Below, one piece after another: positions 36,231-46,935 of a DNA stretch of 64,000 bases. Position 1 is the first letter of the stretch, and each line of letters opens with the position of its first letter. Made by a program: the position numbers and the translations under genes. Origin of the DNA: Vermamoeba vermiformis (taxonomy: Eukaryota; Tubulinea; Echinamoebida); assembly GCA_045837725.1 (NCBI GenBank), contig JBEWZL010000204.1, forward strand, positions 37,507-101,506, in the 5' to 3' direction. The notes beneath the pieces are model-generated. The model was not told the origin of the DNA and did not search any database. It saw nothing but the letters and a program-made list of their open reading frames with translations.

Positions 36231-37410
36231 ATGGGTAACTGGGGCTCGAATGGAGCCAATCCGAAGAAAGAACGGATTGTGATGTTGGGCTTGGACAACG
36301 CAGGTGCGGGAATAACGGAAAACCGCAATAATATCGACCTATATTAATTATATAATTAGGCAAGACATCGATTTTGTACAAATTAAAGCTTGGTGAGGAC
36401 ATCCAGACTACGCCCACAATCGGTAAGAGGTTTATTCCTAGGAAACTGATTTTTATTTTACTAACCGAAATGCACGTGCAGGATTTAATGTTGAAACAAT
36501 TAAGAAGAATGGTATCGTATTAAATGTTTGGTAAGTTAAAAAAAATGAGTTAATTATTATTAAATCTACAACGGTGCTGTGACGGCTTTAAGTTTTCACT
36601 AATGCACGAATGTAATTTATTTCACTATTTTACACGAGTAAATATCTCGAGAGTATTCAATATTGCAACGGTAATTTTAAATCTTCCGTTTTACGATCTG
36701 ACGCGATCTGTGTTAGGGAAATTTGCGTTAATATTTTCATAATTATAGGGATCTTGGAGGACAACAGAAAATTCGCTCATTATGGGCTCATCACCTCAAA
36801 GACGCTATTGGTCTTATTTTCGTGATTGACAGTAACGATCAGAGTCGTTTTGACGAATCAATTCGAGAATTGACGCAATTATTAAAAGACGCTCAATTAG
36901 CTAAAGCTCGTAAGTAATTCAACCTATATTTCTTCTCAGGAAATTGGAAATTGCGTTTGAAAATGCGTAATTAAATTCACCAGCCCACAACTATTTAAAA
37001 TTTCGTTGCAAATTGTCTCTAATATTTCAATATTAATTTTTATTAATTATTTAGACGTATTGGTACTCCTTAACAAGCAAGATATCCCCTCAGCAACACC
37101 AGCTCAAGAAATTATTGATTTAGTTAAACAACGAACAAATATTACAGAACGCGATCACTTATTTATGGTAATTATCGTGCACTATTATTATGATAATTTT
37201 AGACAATATAATTTTGCTGTCTTACGTCAGCACCTCTAAAACTAGATCCCTGCGCACCGACCACTTACATCAATCGATAATTAACACGTAATTTATTTAT
37301 AGGCCTGCAGTGCTATTACAGGTGATGGTCTCGAGGAGGCAATCACGTGGTTAGCAAGCAAGTCAACAGTGCGGGATTACAACGCGGGCTTGCGATGTTC
37401 AATCTTGTAA
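36231..37410 (+). CDS. Arf-family GTPase with Gly2 and a C-terminal CSIL
   Basis: A small GTPase of the Arf group, which normally drives vesicle coat assembly. Exons give MGNWGSNGANPKKERIVMLG, then GKTSILYKLKLGEDIQTTPT, FNVETIKKNG, WDLGGQQKIRSLWAHHLKD, VLLNKQDIPSATPA and CSAITGDGLEEAITWL. Gly2 in MGNWGS fits N-myristoylation, and TPTIGFNVETI, WDLGGQ and NKQD are all intact. The protein ends RCSIL at 37,408-37,410, which reads as a CaaX-like box; canonical Arfs do not carry one. Six introns, one long (about 210 nt before the WDLGGQ exon). Confidence 0.92.
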
Positions 37411-38097
37411 GGCAGCGTGACTCCAATTCAACACTCGCGTTGCAGCCAAACAACTCCTTTTTTGTGAATATTATTGCCAAGTATAGTATATACCACCTTC
37501 TTCCCGGTTACGTCATTACAAAGACATGACCCCTTGCCGACCGAACTCCACATCCCGCGCTTCCGCGACAACTATTTATTTCCAATCCTTGTAATGCCAT
37601 AATTCGAATAAAACTCGTTAGCGATAGAATATTGCTGATGTTAGAGAAATCAATTGGGGTGTGTGGAACTCAGTGCGACCAAAATTAGCTGTGGTAACGG
37701 TCAAAAAGTGCGTGTTTTATTCCTCGTGAGTTTCTATTTCATTTTTTTATTTAAAGCCAGAGCAACAGCAACTAACGTTTTTAGTTTGCTAAATAACAGA
37801 AGGAGTTCGAAAAGTTGAAGCTTACCGCTTGATCAAACCGTCGAATCTGAGGTAAAAACTCGTCAATAGATCAGTTTTTGGCAAATCGTAATGTTATCTT
37901 GCATACAAAGAATTGTATAGCATGAAATACTGTTTCAGTATCACAAAATCAATAATGATTCAGATCTGCAACGCAGTATTGTTTAAAAATTACAAATAAG
38001 GCCCAAATATGCACATAACACCTCCTTAACGCTATCACTATTTTTAAAAATAATACACAGCAGTATAATCTCTTGTTTAACGAAAAGTCATATTCAG
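37411..38097. other. Intergenic region, nothing recognised
   Basis: About 690 bases between the Arf and sulfite oxidase genes. Open frames here are short and have no family resemblance. No RNA gene is seen. Confidence 0.45.
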
Positions 38098-39840
38098 ATG
38101 CTGGCACGAGCTTTATTGAAATCAGTGGCCCGTCGTATGGCACCAAGAGCGGCCAAAAATACGTCATTTAATATCGCAAGACGATATACAACTCACAAAG
38201 TGAACTCTGCGCTTGGATTTGGTCGATCGGCTATTTTAGTAGGCCTTGGAGCCGGAGCTTTAGGCGTGGGAGCATTCTTATTTGCACCACGTAGCTATGC
38301 AGAGGATAAACTCAAGCAAGAGCTGAATAAAACAGACGAAGAAGAACAAGAAGGAGCAGTTTTTGAACGCGCGGGATCCTTCCGTTCTGATCTGCCAATC
38401 TTTTCACGCGAAGAGATTAGCAAACATAACACAATCGAGACAAGGATATGGGTGACTTATAAAGAAGGAGTATATGACATTACGGAGTTTATTGATATTC
38501 ATCCTGGTATGTAAAGCTTGGAAAAGTTGAAACTCCGAATCTAGCTCACAAACAATTCAGGCCGCGATAAGATTCTAATGGCAGCTGGCCGTGCTATTGA
38601 TCCATTTTGGACTATGTACCAGCAACACAGAACAGATCAAGTTGCTGAAATGCTCGAGGAATACAGAATTGGTAACCTGAACAAAGAAGACGCAGCAAAG
38701 ATCCAATCCGAAATGACGAGCGATCCTTATGTCTTTGAACCTACGCGCAATCCTCAATTGCTTCGAAGATCAATGAAACCGTTCAATGCAGAAACACCTG
38801 GAGAATTATTGACACAAAACCTCGTGACACCGAATGATGTATTCTACATCCGCAACCACTTGCCAGTGCCTCACATTGAAGAGTCCAAATATGCCTTGAC
38901 TATCACTAGCGAGTCCCTCGATAAGCCTATTGTCCTCACGCTCGAAGACTTGAGAAACAAGTTCAAACAACACAGTGTTATGGCTGCTATTCAATGCGCA
39001 GGAAACAGACGCGATGATTTCAACAAGCTGAAAGAAGTCAAAGGATTGACGTGGGACGTCGGTGCTATTGGCAATGCAGTATGGTCCGGTCCTAAGTTGC
39101 GCGACATTCTCATCTGGGCCGGCGTAGATCCCGAGTCATCGGATCTGATGCACGTGCATTTTGAAGGTCTCGATAAGGACTTTGAAAAGAACTACGCTGC
39201 TTCTATTCCCATCGACAAGGCCATGTCACCGCACGGAGATGTCATTCTTGCCTTGCAAATGAACGGCGAAAACATTCCCATCGATCACGGCTACCCAGTC
39301 CGTGCTGTCGTCCCTGGCGTCGTCGGTGCTCGTAACGTCAAGTGGCTCGGAAAAGTGCACGTAAGCAAGAACGAGTCGAATGGTCACTGGCAACAATTGG
39401 ACTACAAAGGATTCAGTCCTGACGCTGACTGGCGCAATCTCGATTTCAATTCAGCACCAGCCATTCAAGAAATGCCCGTCCAATCAGCCATCACGCACAT
39501 CAAGCCCGAGGCAGACAATATCAGCATTAAAGGCTACGCTTGGAGCGGTGGTGGTCGAGGAATTGTTCGCGTGGATGTGTCAACTGACGGTGGTAAAACG
39601 TGGCAAGTCGCGGAGTTGGAGAAACCTAATCAACGTCCTGGTCGTGTGTGGGGCTGGACTTTGTGGAAATTGAATGTTCCTGTGGAGCAAGTCAAAGACA
39701 AGGACCAGTTGTTACTCGTTGCCAAGGCGGTTGACGAGGCATATAATGTTCAGCCGGATGGTACTCCAGGATTGTGGAATTTACGAGGAGTTTTGAACAA
39801 TGCTTGGCACATGCGCGAAGTTAAAATTGACCGTAAATAA
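38098..39840 (+). CDS. Sulfite oxidase, mitochondrial
   Basis: Oxidises sulfite to sulfate in the mitochondrial intermembrane space, using a molybdenum cofactor and passing electrons through a cytochrome b5 domain. Two exons (38098-38506, 38561-39840) join in frame to about 563 residues. An Arg/Ser-rich leader (MLARALLKSVARRMAPRAAK) is followed by a hydrophobic segment (ILVGLGAGALGVGAFLF), a bipartite signal. The heme domain has FIDIHPGG and YQQHRTD, with both heme His residues. The Mo domain has PNDVFYIRNHLPVP, IQCAGNRR with the cofactor-binding Cys, and GVVGARNVKWLG. The dimerisation domain has SGGGRGIVRVDVSTDGG and ends RGVLNNAWH. Complete and apparently functional. Confidence 0.96.
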
Positions 39841-40091
39841 AACAAAATTAGAATTTATTAACTTCAAGTTTCATGATTTTTTTTATTCCTTTGGTTGAGT
39901 AGTCGGAGTAATTTAATTAATACTAAAGAATAATGACTGAATTTACATGACCCTAAGCACGTGCATGAGATTTCTTAGCGTGATCTATTGCCTTTTATGG
40001 TTTTTTTTTTGGTTTTGCCAACATTTTTACTGTCTGCCGAAATTTTTTATCCATTCACTTTATTTCTTATTTACTAGCACCACGCGAGAAG

Positions 40092-41242
40092 ATGCAACTT
40101 CGTAAATTGCTTGTTTTATTGCTTGTTTTTGGATTCGTTGCCGCTGCTTTTGCTAACGACGGACCTGAAGCTGAAGGGCCCCACAGCGAGAGTAACGGTC
40201 CCGAATCTGAAGGCGACGACGTCGAGCGCGAGTTCAAATTCCAGGTTGAAGCCGACCAGATCGAGGTCGAAGTCAAGATGAAGCAAAACGGCACCGAAAG
40301 CGAACTCAAGCACAAGATTGAGGCCACTGAGAACGGAGTTGAATTCCGTGTTGCCTATCAACAAGAAAGCGGAAACACCGAGACCGAGCTTCGCTTGCGA
40401 GTTCGTTTGTTCCAATTGGTCGAATACATCCCAGACTCCACTCCAGGCTACCAAAACGAAGCCGTAAGTTGACGTCAAGAAATTGCGTTAGTAATTACTT
40501 TAAGGGCAATTAACAAATTTAAATCAGTACTAAATATTAAATTTCTAATCTTTACCTACCTTAGATCGTCAACTCCTACAGCAATTGGAACTGGGGAAGC
40601 GGTTTCCAAGATACTACCTCCAACTCTAACACTCAAAAGGTCATCAACTTGAAGACTGCCGATGGAATTTTCACCTTGGTTCTTCGCGTGAACGCTCCAT
40701 CCGACGCTTCGGGTCTCTCCGTAAGTTAACTAGCCATTCGCAAACAGAGCTCAAGCTAACATCATTAAACGCAGTTCAAACCTGAGGACGTTAAGTTCGA
40801 TATCCAGCTTGATGCCGATGCAATGCGTGCCGCTGGTTGGTTGAACGGCACTGAAGTTGCTTTGCGTGCCGCATTGGCCAGCAGACTTGAGACCGAGAAA
40901 GAGCACGAGGATGACGACAAGCAAACTCAGAACGCCGTCAATGTTGGTGCTCCTGCCGACCTTTCAGGCTTGTACATGTCTTGGGTCAACTACCTCCAAT
41001 GCGACAACAACAGAGTCAGCGTTGTGTCCTCTCCTTTGCGCAGAGATGACAGCCAACGCGAGAGCGATGACGACTCTGACAGCACTGCTCGCGTGGTCTC
41101 CTTCGCTTTCATCAACTTGGGCGAGAAGTCCAACAGCGCTTGCATCTGGGATCCTGTTGTCGGTCTTAGCAAGACTGGCAGCGCTGCTTCCATTGTCGCT
41201 TCTTGGGCCGTCATTGTTGCTGCCATCTTCGCTATGTTCTAA
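40092..41242 (+). CDS. Secreted, probably GPI-anchored acidic protein
   Basis: Three exons give about 340 residues. The N-terminus (MQLRKLLVLLLVFGFVAAAF) is a clear signal peptide cut near FAND. A Glu-rich stretch (DGPEAEGPHSESNGPESEGD) is followed by a beta-rich domain (REFKFQVEADQIEVEVKMKQ, NGVEFRVAYQQESG, VINLKTADGIFTLVLRVNAP). Asn-X-Ser/Thr sites occur, for example NGTES and NGTEV. The C-terminus is SKTGSAASIVASWAVIVAAIF, a small-residue site plus a hydrophobic tail of the kind that directs GPI anchoring. I do not recognise the family. It lies tail to tail with the PhoD-like gene. Confidence 0.75.
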
Positions 41243-41349
41243 GCGTCGATTGTTCATCGTGCACTTGCCCATGATATCATAGTTGAAAATAAATGTTCTT
41301 GATTTGTTTTCATTTACATTTTGTACATATAAATTATTGGTTAGTTATG

Positions 41350-43591
41350 TTATTTGGGGGCCAATTCGCTGAGCTTATACGTGAATGAGACAGGCGCGTC
41401 ATCCTCTCGGTACACACTGAGCGTGACTTGTGGCTCGGCACCAGAAAAGGACTGTTCATTAGCGGTCAGTTTAATAAATGCATTCGTTCATTAACGAAAA
41501 AATTGCAGTTCAACTTACGACGTCGACTTTGCCGAAGTAATTCTTGCCAATATCAAAGTAGACAACGTCTTCTCCGAGATTAGTATTGAGCGTTGTGGGG
41601 AACCCAGGGAATGCATCGATCGGCGACACGGTCATTTCGGGGAAACCTGCAACATGGCATTTAATCAACCTGGCCAGAATCACAATAACGTGGTTTACGT
41701 ACCGATATCGTATTCGAATACAGCTGCGTAATGTCTGTCACCACTCAAAAGCACAACGCCGTGAATGTTGTTCGCGCGAATAAAGTCAAAAATCTTCTTG
41801 CGTTCTGTTTGGAAGCCGTACCACGTGTCAGTGTCTTCCGAGGTGAACGACCAAGGAACTGTAGAGATCAAGAACTATCAAGAGTTTAGTAAATCAATCT
41901 TAATTTTAATTAGCGTATCAAACTTACTTTGAAGGTTGCGGTGGAATTCACAGCCAACAAATGATCGAACAAGTCGTTCAACTGTTGTGTTTGCAACATT
42001 GATTTTTGATCGTTGTCTACGTTCGTCTCCAGTGATCGATAGCTGCGCGAATCAGACACGAAGAAACTAGCTTGACCCATGATAAAGCTGTAATAATACG
42101 AGCCTTGACGTGTCACGTTGGGATTTGCATTGCCATTGTAAAGTTCCCACGCAGCCACCGCAGTTTTATATAGAGGCTAATGAGATGTTACTAAATATGG
42201 TATTCGTAATAAAATTGATAATTTGGTGACGTACGTCTTGATTGCCCAAGTCCCAGTTGTCGTTGAATTCGTGATCGTCAAACATAAATACTGAAGGCTT
42301 TGCAGTCATCAAATTAGTCATGGAAGGGTCGCCAATAACGTTGCGGTACTTTCTGTAGTAAAATTCCGAATCGTGTGATGCGTAGTACGGATGATCCGAG
42401 TAGATAAAATCTCCTATGAACATGACAAAATCTGGATCTGAAGCCAACATGCGTGCAGGGCTATAATAAATTAATATAACAATCAAATATATCATATAAC
42501 TGCATACCCCTTCAACTGCTCAAAACCTCGAGCAAGGATGCAGGATCCGATCGCGAACGAGAAATCGAATTGACTTCCAGGCAGCTGTGTCGTAGTGAAT
42601 GACAATATGTCTTGCGGAAAGCCATCGATAACAGGTTGGAATACGTATTTAGTGTTGGACTGGAGCTCAGCAATGCGGAATTTCGTAATGTAGTCTTTGG
42701 ATTGCTCAAAGTTCAGCAGATAACCAAGTATTTAATTAACATAATCAATGCATTTAAAAATATGACGTACCACAGGAGTAGATTGCCACGAAGATTTGCC
42801 GTCGTCAGGCTTGTATTGCACCCACTGGCCAAATCCGGTTAGTAATTTTTCGATGTACACGTTAATAGATGTCTCGTAAGATCTTACTCCGAGGGGCAAG
42901 TCTGTATTTCTAAGAACGATCACGGCCGAATTATGATCCACGTGGCCAATCATTACGAAGTTGAGATCGGTAAGCGGATTGGCTGAGGTTCGGTACGCGA
43001 AGGTTGTCAAGACGATAAACGTCGTAATCCAAAGCGCCAAGCTGCAAACGGCGAATATTAACATCCATTTGGGTCTCATGAGTGGATCTGGATAAATACG
43101 GGTGATTAGTTTTGTGTTTATACTAAAATTGGAAAAAGCTCGGCCCGATCCACGCGTGCAAGAGTTTTATTCGTTTATGACAAGCAAATTTCTTAATATT
43201 ACGGCTATATTGAAGCTTAATTAAAGAAAAGTAACGCAAGGAAAATTAGGGTCAAATTTTTAAAATTGCCGTTGAAATATAAATCAATAAAAAAAGGCAA
43301 ATAAAATACAAATCATGATACTATGGCTCAAATATACATACCACATCTTTTGGCATTTGTCTCTGACTCCCATTTGCTTTTTTTCACGAGCGACAAAACA
43401 AGTAATACAATTGCAAACGCAGATCCAATGACAAAGAATGCCCAATAAGCTCTAATAAATTGCTGGAAGGGGTATATCGATAGCAGGACTCCAAACAGGA
43501 AAATTCCCAATACCAAGAAGAACACGATCACGCTGAACGCGGCGATCGCAAAAGACTTCACTGACGGCGCTGCTATTGGCATGACTAACAA
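41350..43591 (-). CDS. PhoD-like metallophosphatase with membrane N-terminus
   Basis: The first exon (43342-43591) encodes two hydrophobic segments (SFAIAAFSVIVFFLVLGIFL and WAFFVIGSAFAIVLLVLSLV). After a 254-nt intron it joins in frame to the exon ending at 43087, which has a third (LIFAVCSLALWITTFIVLTT). The catalytic domain faces the lumen or outside: ILARGFEQ, DPDFVMFIGDFIYSDHPYY, VFMFDDHEFNDNWD with the metal-binding acidic residues, ASFFVSDSRSYRS, and VVLLSGDRHYAAVFE with the late His. It ends SFTYKLSELAPK. PhoD-like enzymes cleave phosphodiesters and phosphomonoesters; the substrate here is unknown. About seven exons. Confidence 0.88.
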
Positions 43592-43846
43592 TGCGATACT
43601 AATACGGCTCGTTGTTAGTCTCAGGCAGCGTAATATTCGAAAGAAAAGTTCCGTTGTGGATCAAAAAATCTCGCGCGTAAAAACCAGGTCGAATCCCAAA
43701 TCTTTGTCTGTTTAATTTTGATGCGCCTTAATTTATCATTATACTCGTTCGGTATAAATTGGCACTTTGTCAGGCCGAAGGTTTTTTTAGTTTCTGAACA
43801 TTTAATGAAACAAGGACGGATCAAATCGGAACGCGCAAGCTATTGA

Positions 43847-45491
43847 TTGTATAATGTATATAGTACAGGTGACGACATACAAATGTCTCACGAAATATTT
43901 CGCGACAATGGATACCGCCCTTTGTTGATCAGACCAAGGCTGCGAAAGAGCAAAGAGCACAGATCACCAACTTGGTTTGATCTCCTGTATGACTTATTAT
44001 TTGTAGATACGATTGCACGATTGAGGCATTCGTATCACTTGGAGTAAGTCAGATTTGATTTTTTTTTAAGGAATATTTTTAAAAATTTATTACCAATTTC
44101 GTATTGATCTGACTTTTCTACATTTAGGTCCTCTACGGGCATATTAGAATTTTTTGTATTATTTATCCCTATTTACTGGCAATGGTTCCTAACAAACGCG
44201 TACTTAAATCGTTACGACACTGAAGATCTGTTCCACGCCATCTACTACTTGATCAACATGATATTTTTGGGTGGCGTATCGTTCAACATTATACCTTGCT
44301 CAGGGCACGACTCTCAGTTCACAGAGTTCCATTGCAAACAATTCGCGCTATTTTTGGGTCTGCTCAGATCCGTTCACGTAATCGTCTTCTTGCGCGTGAT
44401 ATATCACATCCCTCAAGTACGGTTTTACTCGTGGATGCAAACTGCTGCGTCAATGCTCGTAACAGCTTGTTGGATCACCATGTTCTTCGTAGAGGACATT
44501 CCAGTGCTGTTTATAGCGTTGTGGCTGACGACAATATGCGTTGATTTATTCATTTTCTTCGTCTTGGTAAGATTTTATACACTGCAGACTCTCAAAAGTA
44601 TACTTTTATTTTAATTTATTCCGCCACATTTAACGCGGCTGGATCCGTCAGATTTGCGCAAATTCGGATTAATACATCGATGTTAACATATGAACTATTA
44701 TAGGACAAATTCCCGTGCACTTCGCGCAACTATCCATCGGTGAACGGTCACTTGTTTCAACACCGCACCGGCTTGTTCATTCTACTCTCGCTGGGACAAC
44801 TGATCGTCGATGGCTTGGACATTGAGCTCGAAAAGGACACGTTTGATTGGTCCATTGTGAGCAACAGTGCACTCGCTATCAGTCTAGCATTCATCGTCAA
44901 GCTGTAAGTGCGTTACTTTTGACATCGTATCCATACTCACTAATGCTTCGTAGTCTTTATTTTGATGTCGGCCAGGCCACCAATCCCAAGTGGAACAAAA
45001 CAGCGGAGAGATTGTTTGTGATGTTGCACGTGCCATTCAACGGCGCAATCGTTTTGGCCGGGGTTGGCCCGTCACAATTACTCCGCCACGGCACGATGAC
45101 GTCATCAGCAAGATACGTGTTTTTAGGAGCACTAACGGTCATATCACTATTCTTCGCGATCTCTCTTGCGTTACAGCGTGGTGCAACTCAAGGCCCGAAA
45201 TTTTCACGGGTGGCCATTAGAATCGTTGCAGCCGTCATGCTCATCATTCTGACGCTCGCCCCGCGCAGTCACTTGCCTGGCACTGCCTTGCTAGCATTGT
45301 CAGTTGGCATCATGGCCTTGATCTTCGTGTGGGATCTCGTGTCACAAATCGTCACCAATCGGCGCTGGAAACAACGACTTCGTGACGTGCACGACGAAGA
45401 ACAAGTGAAATTACTGGAAGAGGTCGAAGAAGAGAAGTTTTTGGTGCACGGCAGTAGTGAGAATAGTCAGCATACGTTTCCTGGACAATAA
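43847..45491 (+). CDS. LtrA-like multi-pass membrane protein
   Basis: A member of the bacterial low-temperature-requirement A (LtrA) family, whose molecular role is not established. The signature SPTWFDLLYDLLFVDTIARL is present near the N-terminus. About ten hydrophobic segments follow over five exons, for example GILEFFVLFIPIYWQWFLTN, FHAIYYLINMIFLGGVSF, IALWLTTICVDLFIFFVL and AVMLIILTLAPRSHLPG. The C-terminal tail is charged (RRWKQRLRDVHDEEQVKLLE), probably cytosolic. Start taken as MYNVYSTGDDIQMSHE; a second Met 12 residues on (MSHEIFRDNG) is equally possible. The third intron is longer (about 130 nt). Confidence 0.85.
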
Positions 45492-45831
45492 ATTCCGGAT
45501 TTGATGGATGCGGAACAAGGGGCAGAGATCTAGGTCGGCTGTGATATTAATTATCAGAAATACTCGTTTGCTAAGTTGTCATTATAGAAGAAACACGGTA
45601 ACCTGTTTCGAAAAAAGGGTTCCACCATGAATTTCGAAATTCGTTTTAGGTGCGGAATTATTGCAGTCTCGCTAAAAGAAAAGGACAATTCGCCAGTCTC
45701 ACCAATTTGAAAGAATTCATTGTTGGAAGAAAATAACATTGCAACCAACGACAATAATCAGAGGTATTTTTATTACTTATTGAGGAAATATCTACGCTCT
45801 GTTTTATACTTCTAATTCTTTTCTCCCCCAG
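45492..45831. other. Intergenic region, nothing recognised
   Basis: About 340 AT-rich bases upstream of the repeat protein. A pyrimidine-rich stretch (TTCTTTTCTCCCCCAG) sits just before the next ATG and may be the end of a 5' UTR intron. Confidence 0.4.
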
Positions 45832-46896
45832 ATGTCATTATTTATAATTTTGTCTATTGTCTTGTGTGGACAAGTTTTCGGTAAATAATAGTGACAGAAA
45901 CTCTTTCTCAATTTTTCTTTTGGAATTGAAAGTTTAACAATAATTTACGTATTTACTTTAGGTCAAGGCTGCTTCAATAATCAATTCGTCGTTCAAGGCG
46001 GCGGGAAGAATTATTTAACAATTAATTCTCCAACCGAAGTCCTCGCTTGCGGCGATATCAACATATGCAACTCCCTATCCGACGGTATTCAATCCCTAAG
46101 CGTAGCTAGTGATGGCACGCTGTCCATCTCCAAGGCAAACTCGATCCAGTTGCCTGATGCGAGTTCTACAAACGAAATTCAGACGCTCTCGTTGTCTGCC
46201 GACAATACAGGCATCTCTATATCTAGCGGCAATACTGTTACATTGCCAGATAGCAGCCCAACAAATGAACTTCAAACGCTGTCAATTTCTGGCACCTCTC
46301 TGTCGATCTCCGGCGGAAATTCAGTCCAACTGCCAATAACTCCAGCTCAAACGCTATCATTGTCCTCTGATAACACTACACTTAGCGTATCGGATGGAAA
46401 TAGCATTAAATTACCGGATTCCAGCAACACAAACGAACTTCAAACTTTGACACTTGATGGTACTCAGCTGTCAATCTCGTCAGGCAACAGTATTGACTTG
46501 GCAACAGCTCCCTCGGCTAGAGCAGCATTCACATCAATCCCTGCTGGCACTGTGCTCCCTTTGTCTCTCACACAATTGGCATCACTGACCGTCACACCTC
46601 CGACAAGGGGAACTGTCGTAACAAGGCTGTGTGGCGTGCTTTCTACAAGCAGTACAGCATATAATGGTGTAGTTTTCTACTTTGCAAATACTACGACAGC
46701 AGTTGGACAGCCTAGCTACTGGGAAGGTTTGCAAACGGATTACCGAACATTCTGCGCTGAAAAATGGTGGTCCATTACAACGCCAGGCGTATCTGTAACG
46801 TACAACGTCCAAGGCTACCGAGGTGTATCGTCAATTACCGTCACAACCGTTGGCGATGCGTTATTTAGTGCTACTTTCATGCCGCTCCTTGCATAA
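45832..46896 (+). CDS. Secreted protein with phage-fibre-like beta repeats
   Basis: Two exons (45832-45880, 45962-46896) join in frame to about 327 residues. The first exon and intron boundary fall inside the signal peptide (MSLFIILSIVLCGQVFG). The body holds four to five repeats of about 27-32 residues built on NELQTLSISGTSLSISGGNS and VQLPD, with degenerate forms such as NEIQTLSLSADNTGIS. This [N]ELQTLSLSG...ISGGNS pattern is known from bacterial surface and phage tail-fibre proteins. A C-terminal domain of about 110 residues (PSARAAFTSIPAGTVLPL on) is beta-rich and unrecognised, possibly a trimerising knob. The intron and signal peptide show that it works as a host gene. Confidence 0.82.
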
Positions 46897-46935
46897 AAGA
46901 GTTGACTGCCAAAATTTTTACATTGAACTATTATA

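Noticed and set aside
37347-37529. Frame starting MVSKQVNSAGLQRG
   Set aside because: It overlaps the Arf last exon in another frame and continues into the 3' region; a shadow.
43621-43824. Small minus-strand frame between the PhoD-like and LtrA-like genes
   Set aside because: It lies in the short divergent promoter region and shows no family or start context.
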